Assembly (NCBI GenBank): GCA_023443745.1
Contig: JAEZTB010000070.1
Coordinates: 62,001 to 126,000, forward strand
DNA from: Bacillota bacterium
GTDB lineage: Bacteria > Bacillota > Clostridia > DSM-8532
Reading direction: 5' to 3'
DNA length: 64,000 bases
Shown: piece by piece, positions 1 through 8,006 of the stretch
Layout: each line of letters starts with the position of its first letter
How positions within the stretch are numbered: the stretch's first letter is position 1
The notes under the pieces: model-generated
The model's input: only the letters and a program-made list of their open reading frames with translations
The model's database searches: none
What the model was told of the DNA's origin: nothing
Made by a program: the position numbers and the translations under genes

Positions 1-332
1 AGATTATTGCACAAAGATGTCAGATAAAACAAATGACGTCCTATATCCTTTTCAATAAGGTCACGGCAGTTGGCACAGAGCGCTCCGTCCAGGTGAGAGC
101 TCATGGAGCCCTGGATACTTTCAAACTCTAAGCTGTCAGGATAATCTTGCTTGCAGGCATTAATCTTAATACAACCGCATTGGGTCACGGCCTTTGAGAG
201 GGTTCTATTGACACGTGCATTGGAATCCTCAAGTTTAGTCATCTCGTCAAGAATGCTCTTGTTTCGGATCAAAAGCTCTGATACAGCGTATTGGAAACTA
301 TCTAATGCGGTATCTTTCATCTTGCTCATCAT
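1..332 (-). CDS. Conserved clostridial protein of unknown function, C-terminus outside the window
   Basis: Reading leftward from an ATG at 332 the frame stays open to the window edge (about 110 codons). The product begins MMSKMKDTALDSFQ and contains a helical N-terminus, then a QCGCIKI segment and a CANCRDLIEKDIG segment, so at least four cysteines lie in CxC and CxxC arrangements. From memory it resembles a small conserved clostridial family often seen near core genes and labelled DUF1573 or MazG-like; I am not certain of that label and assign no function. A G-rich Shine-Dalgarno (AGGGGGA) lies 5 nt before the ATG at 332; ATGs at 329 and 320 are alternative starts. It has its own promoter, divergent from metK. 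Confidence 0.75.
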   Translation of the reverse strand, partial: MMSKMKDTALDSFQYAVSELLIRNKSILDEMTKLEDSNARVNRTLSKAVTQCGCIKINACKQDYPDSLEFESIQGSMSSHLDGALCANCRDLIEKDIGRHLFYLTSLCNN

Positions 333-364
333 AGATTCCCCCTGTTGATTTTTGACTTAACACA

Positions 365-394
365 ATTATATTTACAGTTTTGACAATTTGTCAA
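365..394 (-). promoter_or_regulatory. Sigma-A promoter of the leftward gene
   Basis: On the minus strand TTGACA (394-389) is followed after 18 nt by TATAAT (370-365), both perfect consensus hexamers. The -35 is one arm of the palindrome TTGACAATTTGTCAA (380-394). Confidence 0.75.
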
Positions 395-399
395 CGTGC

Positions 400-428
400 T
401 TGACGTTTAAATTTCGATATGCTATGAT
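400..428 (+). promoter_or_regulatory. Sigma-A promoter of metK
   Basis: TTGACG (400-405), 17 nt spacer, TATGAT (423-428). It lies about 50 nt upstream of the riboswitch aptamer and is divergent from the promoter at 365-394. Confidence 0.75.
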
Positions 429-477
429 TCTTTTAAAATTGGTCATTCTATTTGACCGGAAAAACTAAATACGAACC

Positions 478-576
478 TTATCAAGAGAGGTGGAGGGACT
501 GGGCCCTATGAAACCCGGCAACCGGCTTTTAAGCAATGGTGCCAATTCCCGCAGGATGTTATCCTGATAGATGAGG
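478..576 (+). promoter_or_regulatory. SAM-I (S-box) riboswitch aptamer
   Basis: The conserved S-box elements appear in order: CTTATCAAGAGAGGTGGAGG at the 5' side of P1/P2, then ACTGGGCCC, GAAACCCGGCAACC, a GGTGCCAATTCC segment, and a closing GATGAG that pairs with the first strand. It sits directly upstream of metK and a Rho-independent terminator. By the known S-box mechanism, SAM binding should favour that terminator and shut off SAM synthetase when SAM is plentiful. Confidence 0.95.
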
Positions 577-590
577 AGCTTTATATGAAA

Positions 591-615
591 GTCTCTTCTA
601 GGAAGAGATTTTTTT
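591..615 (+). terminator. Riboswitch-controlled terminator
   Basis: A perfect 7-bp stem TCTCTTC/GAAGAGA with loop TAG is followed by seven T. This is the expression platform of the S-box, ending 32 nt before the metK start. Confidence 0.9.
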
Positions 616-647
616 GTTTGCTGAGTAAATGAAAGGAGAGACCAACA

Positions 648-1838
648 ATGCCAACAAGAAGACTATTTACTTCTGAATCAGTTACAGAAGGGCATCCGGA
701 TAAGATGTGCGATAATATTTCGGATAGCGTACTAGACGCCATTATTGAAAAAGATCCTCATGCGCGGGTAGCTTGTGAAACCGCCGTAACCACCGGTATG
801 GTACTGGTTATGGGTGAAATCACAACCAATTGCTATGTGGATATTCCAAGTCTGGTGAGAGAGACAATTCGTGATATAGGCTATGACAGGGCAAAATTCG
901 GCTTTGACTGTGATACCTGTGCCGTCCTCACCTCCATCCATGAGCAATCGGCGGATATCGCTATGGGTGTTAACGAGGCTCTTGAGCATAAACAAAAGAC
1001 CATGGTTGATGATATTGAGGCTATCGGAGCCGGAGACCAGGGTATGATGTTCGGTTATGCCTGTGATGAGACTCCGGAATACATGCCCATGCCCATCTCC
1101 CTTGCCCATAAGCTCACCGAGAGATTGTCGTGGGTGAGAAAACAGGGAATCTTGGATTATCTGAGACCTGACGGCAAAAGCCAGGTTACAGTTGAATATG
1201 ACGGAGACAAGCCTGTTCGCGTGGATACTGTTGTTATTTCGACCCAGCATGGCGACTATGTAAGCCATGACCAGATTGAAAGAGATATCCTTGAACATGT
1301 GATCAGACCTGTCATTTCAAAGGATTTGCTGGATGAGAAAACCCGTTTTTTCATTAACCCTACAGGACGGTTTGTAGTGGGTGGGCCACAGGGAGATTCA
1401 GGGCTGACCGGAAGAAAAATTATTGTGGATACTTACGGTGGAATGGGCCGGCATGGGGGCGGAGCATTTTCCGGCAAGGATCCCACCAAGGTGGACCGCT
1501 CGGCTGCCTATGCTGCGCGCTATGTGGCTAAGAACATTGTGGCTGCAGGCATTGCCTCACGAGTTGAGGTGCAATTGGCTTACGCCATAGGCGTTGCCCA
1601 CCCTGTATCCATTCTTATTGATACTTTTGGAACGGGAAAGATATCTGAAACCAAAATTTCTGAGATTGTGGCCAAGGACTTTGACTTAAGGCCGGCAGGA
1701 ATTATTAAGATGCTTGACCTGAGAAGGCCTATCTATAAAAAAACAGCTGCTTATGGCCATTTTGGAAGAAACGATGCAGACTTTACCTGGGAGAGGCTCG
1801 ACAAGGTTGAGATTCTAAAAAAAGAAGCCGGTTTGTAG
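648..1838 (+). CDS. metK: S-adenosylmethionine synthetase
   Basis: Makes SAM from methionine and ATP in the cytoplasm. The 396-residue product is the usual length of bacterial MetK. Visible signatures are SVTEGHPDKMCD near residues 11-22 (ATP/metal binding), the family signature GAGDQGMMFGYACDETPE near residues 125-142, and the glycine-rich GGMGRHGGGAFSGKD near residue 270. The start is fixed by GGAGAG 10 nt upstream of the ATG. Expression is controlled by the upstream S-box riboswitch. A bidirectional terminator follows, separating it from the convergent HD-GYP gene. Confidence 0.98.
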   Translation: MPTRRLFTSESVTEGHPDKMCDNISDSVLDAIIEKDPHARVACETAVTTGMVLVMGEITTNCYVDIPSLVRETIRDIGYDRAKFGFDCDTCAVLTSIHEQSADIAMGVNEALEHKQKTMVDDIEAIGAGDQGMMFGYACDETPEYMPMPISLAHKLTERLSWVRKQGILDYLRPDGKSQVTVEYDGDKPVRVDTVVISTQHGDYVSHDQIERDILEHVIRPVISKDLLDEKTRFFINPTGRFVVGGPQGDSGLTGRKIIVDTYGGMGRHGGGAFSGKDPTKVDRSAAYAARYVAKNIVAAGIASRVEVQLAYAIGVAHPVSILIDTFGTGKISETKISEIVAKDFDLRPAGIIKMLDLRRPIYKKTAAYGHFGRNDADFTWERLDKVEILKKEAGL

Positions 1839-1851
1839 AAGCTTGCTATAT

Positions 1852-1894
1852 AAAGGGGCTGTGTCGGAACAACTGTTTTGACACAACCCCTTTT
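1852..1894. terminator. Bidirectional terminator between metK and the HD-GYP gene
   Basis: AAAGGGG-CT-GTGTC pairs with GACAC-AA-CCCC, with TTTT on the right and AAAA on the left, so it can serve both convergent genes. Confidence 0.75.
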
Positions 1895-1902
1895 ATCCTC
1901 TA

Positions 1903-2955
1903 TTAGCTTATAATATCGACTACAAATACAGTGGGATGCTTTTGCAGATCAATCTCGTAAGGGTCGAAGACCGGCGGCCCGTTCTTTCGTGTAATAACCG
2001 ATACCTTTGGCCGCATTGAGTGAATACCTCTGGAAGGCAAAACCTTTGCAATTTCGCCGGTATTCAGCATCACCACAATATCTTCAGGATAAACTGCAAT
2101 ACTGCTGATGAACTTTTTTAAAATTAAGGGATCAAACTGGGATTCATTTTCAGCAAATAAATACTCTGCCGCTTCATGGGGCATATATCGTTTTCTGTAG
2201 ACACGGTTGGCGGTCAGTGCGTCGTAGACGTCAGCAATACTTATAATTCGCGCCGCTCTTTCAATCTCGCCGCCCTTTAGTCCAAAGGGGTAGCCTGTAC
2301 CATTCCATTTTTCATGATGTTGACAGATGATTTGTCCTATTTTTTTACTCAGTTCCGGAAGCTGATCAACAATTTCCATACCAATCATGGAGTGGTTCTT
2401 CATGATTTCAAATTCCTCTATGTTTAGCCTGCCGGGTTTATTCAGTATGGAAAGAGGAACCTTGCATTTTCCGATATCATGCAGGATGGCAGCAAGGGCA
2501 AGTTCTTGAATTTCCTCGTAATCAAGGTGAAGTGCTTTGGCGGTGATGACTGAATAAATGCAGACATCAACACAATGAAGAAAGGTATAGTTGTCAATAT
2601 CCCGGATACCGGTAAGAGCCATAAAGACCGTATCATCATTCATAATGCGGCTAACCATATCATTAACGGTATTCTTCAGGCAGGAGATATCCACATTCTC
2701 GTTTAAACGTATGCCTTCCATGATGGATTTAATATTGTTGAAGGCATCACCATAGACACGTTCCTCGCAAATTTCTTCAAGAGGTATCCGATCTTCCTCT
2801 ACAAAAACCTGTGTTATTTTGTAAGCCTCAAGCCTTCTAATATATCGAGACTTGATAATAAAGCCTTTCAATAGCAAAATGCGACCATCGTCAAGTATGA
2901 CGTCCCTTGCGAGCCTCATCCCGGCTGCAACCTCATTAAGGAAGAGCTTTCTCAT
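1903..2955 (-). CDS. HD-GYP domain protein, probable cyclic-di-GMP phosphodiesterase
   Basis: The C-terminal two thirds has the HD-GYP hallmarks: a conserved His/Asp pair in ILHDIGKCKVP, then HSMIGMEIV, the HHEKWNGTGYPFGLKG signature with an intact GYP, and ISIADVYDALTANRVYR. The family hydrolyses c-di-GMP or related dinucleotides. The N-terminal ~110 residues carry no domain I recognise and no membrane segment, so this appears to be a soluble protein. I start it at the ATG at 2955, preceded by GGAGGATCATT; an in-frame upstream ATG at 3012 lacks a comparable ribosome binding site. Its place beside a flagellar locus fits a motility-to-sessile role, which is inference. Confidence 0.9.
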   Translation of the reverse strand: MRKLFLNEVAAGMRLARDVILDDGRILLLKGFIIKSRYIRRLEAYKITQVFVEEDRIPLEEICEERVYGDAFNNIKSIMEGIRLNENVDISCLKNTVNDMVSRIMNDDTVFMALTGIRDIDNYTFLHCVDVCIYSVITAKALHLDYEEIQELALAAILHDIGKCKVPLSILNKPGRLNIEEFEIMKNHSMIGMEIVDQLPELSKKIGQIICQHHEKWNGTGYPFGLKGGEIERAARIISIADVYDALTANRVYRKRYMPHEAAEYLFAENESQFDPLILKKFISSIAVYPEDIVVMLNTGEIAKVLPSRGIHSMRPKVSVITRKNGPPVFDPYEIDLQKHPTVFVVDIIS

Positions 2956-3051
2956 AATGATCCTCCGATATTTAACAGAATGCATATCAAAATCATATGA
3001 TAATGTAAGCACTTAGAAGAGCTAGGGCTCTTTAAACCATGGAGCAGTCAC

Positions 3052-3399
3052 ATGGAAGCATTAGCGCTGACTATTCTCTCTGTTTTTGCATTTCTTGGTG
3101 CGGCGTTTACAGCAAGCTATATTCTTAAGCTGTTAAAAACTAAACTTATAGATACAGGAATCAAACTCATACTTTATTTACCACATTCTTCAAGTTCAAA
3201 ACTGGAAGGTATCATTAGACAAATATTTTCGGAAGAAGTACCCGAAAAACTTATGACGGACGGTAAAATTTATCTGATGGTCTCTCCTGACGATAAAGAG
3301 AATTTAAAGCTCATTGAAAGCTTAAAAAGCCAGTATCCTTTAGAAGTGTTGCCTGAAAATGGACCATATTGTATGATAACAGAGAGAGAAAAAGTTTAG
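3052..3399 (+). CDS. Small protein with one N-terminal membrane segment, unknown function
   Basis: A 115-residue protein whose first ~28 residues are hydrophobic (ALALTILSVFAFLGAAFTAS), followed by a basic KLLKTK stretch and a soluble domain with the pattern KLILYLPHSSSSKLEGIIRQ. This predicts a single-pass protein with its soluble part probably inside the cell. It sits 39 nt before recD2 in the same direction and may be co-transcribed with it. A GGAG lies about 8 nt before the ATG. I do not recognise the family. Confidence 0.65.
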   Translation: MEALALTILSVFAFLGAAFTASYILKLLKTKLIDTGIKLILYLPHSSSSKLEGIIRQIFSEEVPEKLMTDGKIYLMVSPDDKENLKLIESLKSQYPLEVLPENGPYCMITEREKV

Positions 3400-3438
3400 T
3401 CGACTCTATAGGAATGTTGAAATTTAACAGGTGGAATA

Positions 3439-5637
3439 GTGGAACAAATTTCTGGCGTAATAAAGTCCATTCGCTATACAAGTGAAAAAACCGGGTATAC
3501 GGTGTGTGACCTAAAATCCGACAAGTCCGTCATCACTCTTGTGGGAACAATGCCTCTCCTTGTGGTGGGAGAGAATGTGGTAGCCTCCGGGGCCTTTGTC
3601 CATCATGCTGATTATGGCCGCCAGTTTAAGGTGGAGTCCTGTGAACGTAAAAATCCTACCCGCGAGGAGGAAATTCAAGAGTACCTGTCAAGCGGTTTTA
3701 TAAAAGGACTTGGGCCAACCACTGCCCTTAGAATTGTGGAGGAATTCAAGGATAAAACCTTTGAAATACTTCAGTTTGAGCCTTACCGCCTGTCTGAAAT
3801 CAAGGGAATCACAGCAGAGAAAGCCCTTTCTTTTGGACAAGCCTTTCTGGAGCATGAAAATATGCGGGGGGTTGTCATGCTCATGCAGCGCTATGGCGTA
3901 CCTTCAAGCTTTGCGGCAAAAATTTGGAAAATATTTGGTACTCATGCTGAGAATGAAATAAAGACCAATCCCTATCGTCTCGCTGATAACGATATAGGTC
4001 TCGGATTTACAGTCTGCGACAGAATCGCCTTTTCTTTAGGTCATGAGCCCTATGAAAAGGAAAGGCTTAAAAGCGCCCTTGTCTATCTTTTAAATGCTTC
4101 GATATCAAACGGGCATACCTATACGCCAAAGGACGAATTAGTAAGACTTGGAGTTAAGCTTACGAGAGTTAATCAGGAGCTCCTCCTGGATGCCTTCGAC
4201 GCCCTTATGCTTGAGGGCCGGGTCTTTGCTGAAAGACAGCATCCTGATCGTATTTATACCGATACCCTTATAGAGGCTGAACGTTACTGCGCCAGAAGGT
4301 TATCTTCCTTAAAAGACGAAAGAGAGGACTTTCCCGAAACTGAGAGCGATGCTTTGCTGGCCCAATACGAAGCCGCCAACAGTATTTTTTTGGATGATAT
4401 GCAGAAGCATGCCGTTAAATGTGCTTTATCCCAGGGTATCAGTGTAATTACAGGTGGACCGGGTACGGGCAAGACGACCATTATAAAAAGTCTCATTCAT
4501 GTTTTCGAATCAAAAGGACGTTCAGTTATCCTGGCTGCTCCTACAGGCAGAGCAGCAAAGCGTATCAGTGAAACCTCGGGCTATGAGGCCAAAACCATAC
4601 ACCGGCTTTTAGAGGTGGGTTATAGCATAGATGAGGAAGAAAAGCCCTATTTTATGCGGAATGAGGACAACCCCCTTGAAGCGGATGTATTGATTATTGA
4701 TGAGGCTTCCATGATTGATATCATCATGATGAGTGCGCTTCTTAAAGCTTTTCCTCAGGATGCGCGGCTGATTTTAGTGGGAGACGCCGATCAGCTTCCC
4801 TCCGTCGGGCCTGGTAAAGTTCTTTCAGACATCATTCAAAGCCAATGCTTTCCTGTTGTCAAGCTGGAGACCATTTTCAGGCAATCGGAAGAAAGCCTCA
4901 TTATCACCAATGCCCACCTCATCAATCAAGGCAGCATACCGGCCATTAACCAGGAGGAGGGCGATTTTTACTTTATTCAAAAGCTTAGCAGCCATGAAGT
5001 TTCCGCTGCTGTTGTAGATTTGTGTACGAGGATAATTCCCGAACGCTTTGGTCTTGATCCCATTAAGGATATACAGGTTTTGTCGCCCATGCGAAAAGGG
5101 GATACGGGTATTTATCATCTCAACGGACTCTTGCAGCATAAGCTCAATCCTGAGCATGAAGACAAGACTGAAAGGCATTCGGGCAGCACCATATTCCGCC
5201 TGGGTGACAGAGTCATGCAGATTCGCAATGATTATTCACTGCCCTGGACCCTGCCTGATGACAAGGGCGGCTGGACTGAGGGACTGGGTGTCTATAACGG
5301 CGATCTGGGCATCATCATGGATATTGATCCTAAGGCTGAGCTTTTAACCGTACGTTTTGATGATAATCGTACCAGTGAATATCGCTTTGACCGGCTGGAT
5401 AGCCTGGAGCATGCCTATGCCATTACAGTCCATAAAAGTCAGGGAACGGAATTCCCGGCGGTGGTCATTCCTCTGTTTGGGGTTCCTCGGGCTCTTATTC
5501 GCCGCAACCTGCTTTATACTGCTGTAACGCGTGCGAAAAGGCTGGTAGTGCTGGTAGGCAGCCCTGGCATTTTTGAGGATATGGTGCGCAATGTCAATGA
5601 ACAGGAACGGTATTCGGGTCTGAAGGAGCGGCTCTAA
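3439..5637 (+). CDS. recD2: ATP-dependent RecD2-type DNA helicase
   Basis: A 732-residue SF1B helicase of the stand-alone RecD2 type found in bacteria without RecBCD. The N-terminal part has the OB-like and helix-hairpin-helix region (YLSSGFIKGLGPTTALRI near residue 80, a second HhH near 115). Walker A GGPGTGKTT is near residue 340, Walker B DEASMID near 420, then GDADQLPSVGPGK, and near the C-terminus the AITVHKSQGTEF and YTAVTRAKR motifs. It unwinds DNA 5' to 3' in repair and fork stability. It starts at GTG, preceded by AGGTGG. The stop abuts the GTG of comFC, indicating translational coupling. Confidence 0.95.
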   Translation: MEQISGVIKSIRYTSEKTGYTVCDLKSDKSVITLVGTMPLLVVGENVVASGAFVHHADYGRQFKVESCERKNPTREEEIQEYLSSGFIKGLGPTTALRIVEEFKDKTFEILQFEPYRLSEIKGITAEKALSFGQAFLEHENMRGVVMLMQRYGVPSSFAAKIWKIFGTHAENEIKTNPYRLADNDIGLGFTVCDRIAFSLGHEPYEKERLKSALVYLLNASISNGHTYTPKDELVRLGVKLTRVNQELLLDAFDALMLEGRVFAERQHPDRIYTDTLIEAERYCARRLSSLKDEREDFPETESDALLAQYEAANSIFLDDMQKHAVKCALSQGISVITGGPGTGKTTIIKSLIHVFESKGRSVILAAPTGRAAKRISETSGYEAKTIHRLLEVGYSIDEEEKPYFMRNEDNPLEADVLIIDEASMIDIIMMSALLKAFPQDARLILVGDADQLPSVGPGKVLSDIIQSQCFPVVKLETIFRQSEESLIITNAHLINQGSIPAINQEEGDFYFIQKLSSHEVSAAVVDLCTRIIPERFGLDPIKDIQVLSPMRKGDTGIYHLNGLLQHKLNPEHEDKTERHSGSTIFRLGDRVMQIRNDYSLPWTLPDDKGGWTEGLGVYNGDLGIIMDIDPKAELLTVRFDDNRTSEYRFDRLDSLEHAYAITVHKSQGTEFPAVVIPLFGVPRALIRRNLLYTAVTRAKRLVVLVGSPGIFEDMVRNVNEQERYSGLKERL

Positions 5638-6330
5638 GTGGAACAGGAAGCATGTCTTAAAACCCCATCCTTTTGGGAAAGACTGATACGGTTGCTTTAT
5701 CCGGTTAAGTGCATGGTGTGTGATACACTTTTAAAAGAAGATTCACCCCTCTATTTTTGTGAGGTATGCTATAAGACGATTCCGCGATTTGAAAAAGGTT
5801 TTATAAAGAACCCCGCGCTTCCTTATATAAATGGAATGACTGCGGCTTTTCACTATGAAGGTGGAATTGATAAAGCCATCCATGCCATGAAATTCAACCA
5901 TCAGCCTAAATTGTCAGCAACCATGGGATATCTTCTTTTTGAACAAATAAAGCGGGAATCGGTCGTGCCGGAATTTGATTTTATTGTTCCTGTGCCCATG
6001 CATCCCCGTAAAAGACGTCGAAGGGGCTACAATCAAGCTGAGCTTGTAGCAAAGGAGCTATCGATTTATCTGAGAGTTCCGGTATACGCAGATCTGTTGT
6101 ACAAAACGCGTATGACACACCCTCAAAGCCGCTTGAAACGTGAGGAGAGACTTTACAATATGGATGGTGTTTTTAGTATTCATGACCATTATGAATTAAC
6201 GGGAAAGATTATTTTATTAGTGGACGATGTGGTAACTACTGGCACAACCTTGAATTCCTGTGCTAAAATATTATATGAGAAAGGTGCTTCCTGGATATTT
6301 GCATCTGTTATAGCTATCGCAGAGAAATGA
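5638..6330 (+). CDS. comFC: ComF-family phosphoribosyltransferase-like protein
   Basis: The 230-residue product has the ComFC architecture: an N-terminal zinc finger (C25xxC28 and C41xxC44) and a C-terminal phosphoribosyltransferase fold with the PRPP loop ILLVDDVVTTGTTL near residue 193. The characteristic VPMHPRKRRRRGYNQAELVAK stretch lies near residue 120. ComFC is required for DNA uptake and recombination in Bacillus, but the family is also widespread in non-competent bacteria. It begins with GTG directly after the recD2 stop, so the two DNA-processing genes form one unit, as in several Firmicutes. Confidence 0.92.
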   Translation: MEQEACLKTPSFWERLIRLLYPVKCMVCDTLLKEDSPLYFCEVCYKTIPRFEKGFIKNPALPYINGMTAAFHYEGGIDKAIHAMKFNHQPKLSATMGYLLFEQIKRESVVPEFDFIVPVPMHPRKRRRRGYNQAELVAKELSIYLRVPVYADLLYKTRMTHPQSRLKREERLYNMDGVFSIHDHYELTGKIILLVDDVVTTGTTLNSCAKILYEKGASWIFASVIAIAEK

Positions 6331-6370
6331 CGATATAAAAAAGGAACAATGTTTTGATGGAGGGGATTTC

Positions 6371-6796
6371 ATGCCCGACGTTATGAATTGCCGGAGATGT
6401 AAAAAAATCTTTATGCATGTTACAGGCCCTCAAATCTGTGACGCCTGTAAAAAGCTGGAGGATGACGATTATGAAAAGGTGAGGACTTTTGTCAAGAATT
6501 TTCCGGGAGCCACAATACAAGAGGTATCTCAAGAGACAGAAGTACCCACTCAGCTTATTTATCGCTTTTTAAAGGATGGGCGTCTGGAGGTTTCCGAATC
6601 AAGTCCCATTGCCCTTCAGTGTGAAAATTGCGGAGTCAGAATTAAAAGCGGTCGGTTCTGCGTAAACTGTTCAAAAAAGCTTGCAAATGAAATGATCAGT
6701 GCAGGACGATCATTGCAAAATTCGCACAAGCCTGAAGATGACGACAAAGATAATGTTGGTTTGCGTTATATTCATGGTTCCCTTAGAGATAAATAA
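6371..6796 (+). CDS. yvyF: YvyF-like flagellar regulatory protein (TIGR03826 type)
   Basis: 141 residues: an N-terminal zinc ribbon (C7xxC10 and C23xxC26), a central helix-turn-helix-like stretch (TIQEVSQETEVPTQLIYRFLKDGRL), then a second CENCG...CVNC ribbon. In Bacillus yvyF lies between comFC and flgM, exactly as here. Family function is poorly defined, presumably regulatory. GGAGGGG precedes the ATG. A sigma-D-like -10 (GACGATAT, 6329-6336) overlaps the comFC stop, but its -35 is weak. A paralogue sits at 32076-32507. The TAA stop is also the first three bases of the 47-bp repeat that follows. Confidence 0.88.
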   Translation: MPDVMNCRRCKKIFMHVTGPQICDACKKLEDDDYEKVRTFVKNFPGATIQEVSQETEVPTQLIYRFLKDGRLEVSESSPIALQCENCGVRIKSGRFCVNCSKKLANEMISAGRSLQNSHKPEDDDKDNVGLRYIHGSLRDK

Positions 6797-6887
6797 GCGA
6801 GGTATGCGTTACGGGCTAGTCAAAGCTTGTTACTTCGTAATAAGCGAGGTATGCGTTATGGGTTAGTCAAAGCTTGTTACTTCGTAA
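6794..6887 (+). repeat. Two tandem copies of a 47-bp dispersed repeat
   Basis: Copy 1 is 6794-6840 and copy 2 is 6841-6887; they differ at two positions only (C to T twice). Each begins TAAGCGAGGTATGCGTTA and ends CTTGTTACTTCGTAA. A third 47-bp copy lies at 63709-63755. TTACG near the left and CGTAA at the right end can pair, so each unit could form a hairpin. The first TAA is the stop codon of the yvyF-like gene. Confidence 0.9.
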
Positions 6888-6914
6888 TAATATTGGGAAA
6901 TTATTGAATCCTGT

Positions 6915-6941
6915 TAAGGGCTTCAAAGTAACTGACGATAT
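6915..6941 (+). promoter_or_regulatory. Sigma-D (flagellar) promoter of flgM
   Basis: TAAG-N15-GACGATAT, against the Bacillus sigma-D consensus TAAA-N15-GCCGATAT: one mismatch in each element. It lies about 95 nt upstream of the flgM start, as expected for a class III flagellar operon. Confidence 0.65.
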
Positions 6942-7036
6942 ATAAAATGAACAGGCAAAATGTTCTTTACTTTTAACTAAAGATTAATGTGCTGAAAGCT
7001 CCAGCAAATGCGATAATAATGGGAGAGGAATTCAAC

Positions 7037-7324
7037 ATGAAAATTTGGGGAAATATTCCCAAGGTATCCGGTGTCTACGGAAACACCAGCAAAATCGACA
7101 GGCTTTCCAGGGCCAGTGAGGTCGCTTCAAAAAAGGACGAGCTTACGATTTCAGGAACAGCACAGGACTTTAGTGTTGCCATGAAAGCGGTGAGGCAGGT
7201 TCCTGATGTGCGGCTGGATAAAGTAAACGACGTTTTACAAAAGATGGAACGCAGAGAATATTCAGTGACATCACGGGATGTGGCAGCAAAAATAGTTGAA
7301 GCGATGAAAACCGAGAAAGTATGA
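7037..7324 (+). CDS. flgM: Anti-sigma-28 (sigma-D) factor FlgM
   Basis: A 95-residue FlgM. The conserved C-terminal half (AMKAVRQVPDVRLDKVNDVL, then MERREYSVTSRDVAAKIVEA) is the sigma-binding region and is typical of Firmicutes FlgM. It holds the flagellar sigma factor until the hook-basal body is complete and FlgM is exported. I start at the ATG at 7037, preceded by GGGAGAGGAATTCAAC; the longer upstream frame lacks a ribosome binding site. It begins the flgM-flgN-flgK-flgK-flgL-fliW-csrA series and has its own sigma-D promoter, giving the usual autoregulatory loop. A terminator follows. Confidence 0.95.
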   Translation: MKIWGNIPKVSGVYGNTSKIDRLSRASEVASKKDELTISGTAQDFSVAMKAVRQVPDVRLDKVNDVLQKMERREYSVTSRDVAAKIVEAMKTEKV

Positions 7325-7396
7325 ACAATATTTCCTCACCTTTAACGCTGAAACATTGTTGATATTCGTGCTTCAAATAAACCAAAAGCTTTGTAG

Positions 7397-7430
7397 AAAA
7401 CAGGATAGCCAAAAAGGTTATCCTGTTTTT
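7397..7430 (+). terminator. Terminator after flgM
   Basis: An 11-bp stem, AAAACAGGATA/TATCCTGTTTT, with an 11-nt loop ends in a T run. It may be partial, since flgN and flgK follow in the same direction. Confidence 0.8.
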
Positions 7431-7445
7431 AATTCGTGCCGATAA
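7419..7445 (+). promoter_or_regulatory. Possible sigma-D promoter of flgN
   Basis: GCCGATAA (7438-7445) matches 7 of 8 bases of the sigma-D -10, but the -35 at the right spacing is TATC instead of TAAA. It would re-start transcription after the flgM terminator. Confidence 0.35.
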
Positions 7446-7485
7446 ACATAATGAAGTCTATCTTTTAACCCAGGGAGTTGAAAGT

Positions 7486-7992
7486 ATGCCGGATAATAAT
7501 CTGATAGAAAACCTTATTAAGACGCTGCAATATGAGTATAAAACCTATCTTGATATATTAGAGATTGTGGAAAGAAAAACCGATTGCCTTATTAAAAACG
7601 ATACGGCAACTCTTATAAACATCACGGAAGAAGAGAAAACCTCGGCAGAGAGGACTACCCAGCTGAATCAGCTCAGAGAGAAGCTCCTTCTTGAGTTCTG
7701 TCAGGAAACAAACTTGGATTACAAGACCTTAACCATTGATGTTATAAAAGAGCAAGTTAAGGAACCCTATAAAAAGCCTCTGGACGACATTCATACCAAG
7801 TTAAAAAAGGTGGTTGAGAAGCTGTCTTATCGTAACGGTATGAATCAAAAGCTTATTGAAAATGCCATTAATACAATTAATTTTAACATACAGCTTATTG
7901 CATCACCACAGCCTGCAGTACCCCTTTATGGGCGCTCAGGCCAGGAAGTTTCCAATAATGCTAAAAGAAGTATGCTGGATGTAAAATACTAG
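7486..7992 (+). CDS. flgN: FlgN-family flagellar export chaperone
   Basis: 168 residues, almost entirely helical with charged heptads, beginning NNLIENLIKTLQYEYKTYLDILEIVERKTDCLIKND, which matches the FlgN pattern. FlgN keeps FlgK and FlgL export-competent and delivers them to the flagellar type III export gate. The position between flgM and flgK is the standard one and is the strongest support, since FlgN sequences diverge quickly. GGGAG lies 9 nt before the ATG. A second FlgN/FliT-like gene is at 31546-32025. Confidence 0.85.
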   Translation: MPDNNLIENLIKTLQYEYKTYLDILEIVERKTDCLIKNDTATLINITEEEKTSAERTTQLNQLREKLLLEFCQETNLDYKTLTIDVIKEQVKEPYKKPLDDIHTKLKKVVEKLSYRNGMNQKLIENAINTINFNIQLIASPQPAVPLYGRSGQEVSNNAKRSMLDVKY

Positions 7993-8006
7993 GGAGGGGG
8001 GAAAGC

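Noticed and set aside
732..1298. Open frame on the minus strand inside metK
   Set aside because: It is the antisense shadow of a clearly coding metK, with no homology and no ribosome binding site.
6794..6887. Tandem 47-bp repeats as a CRISPR array
   Set aside because: The two units abut with no spacer, there are only two here and one far away, and no cas genes are present.
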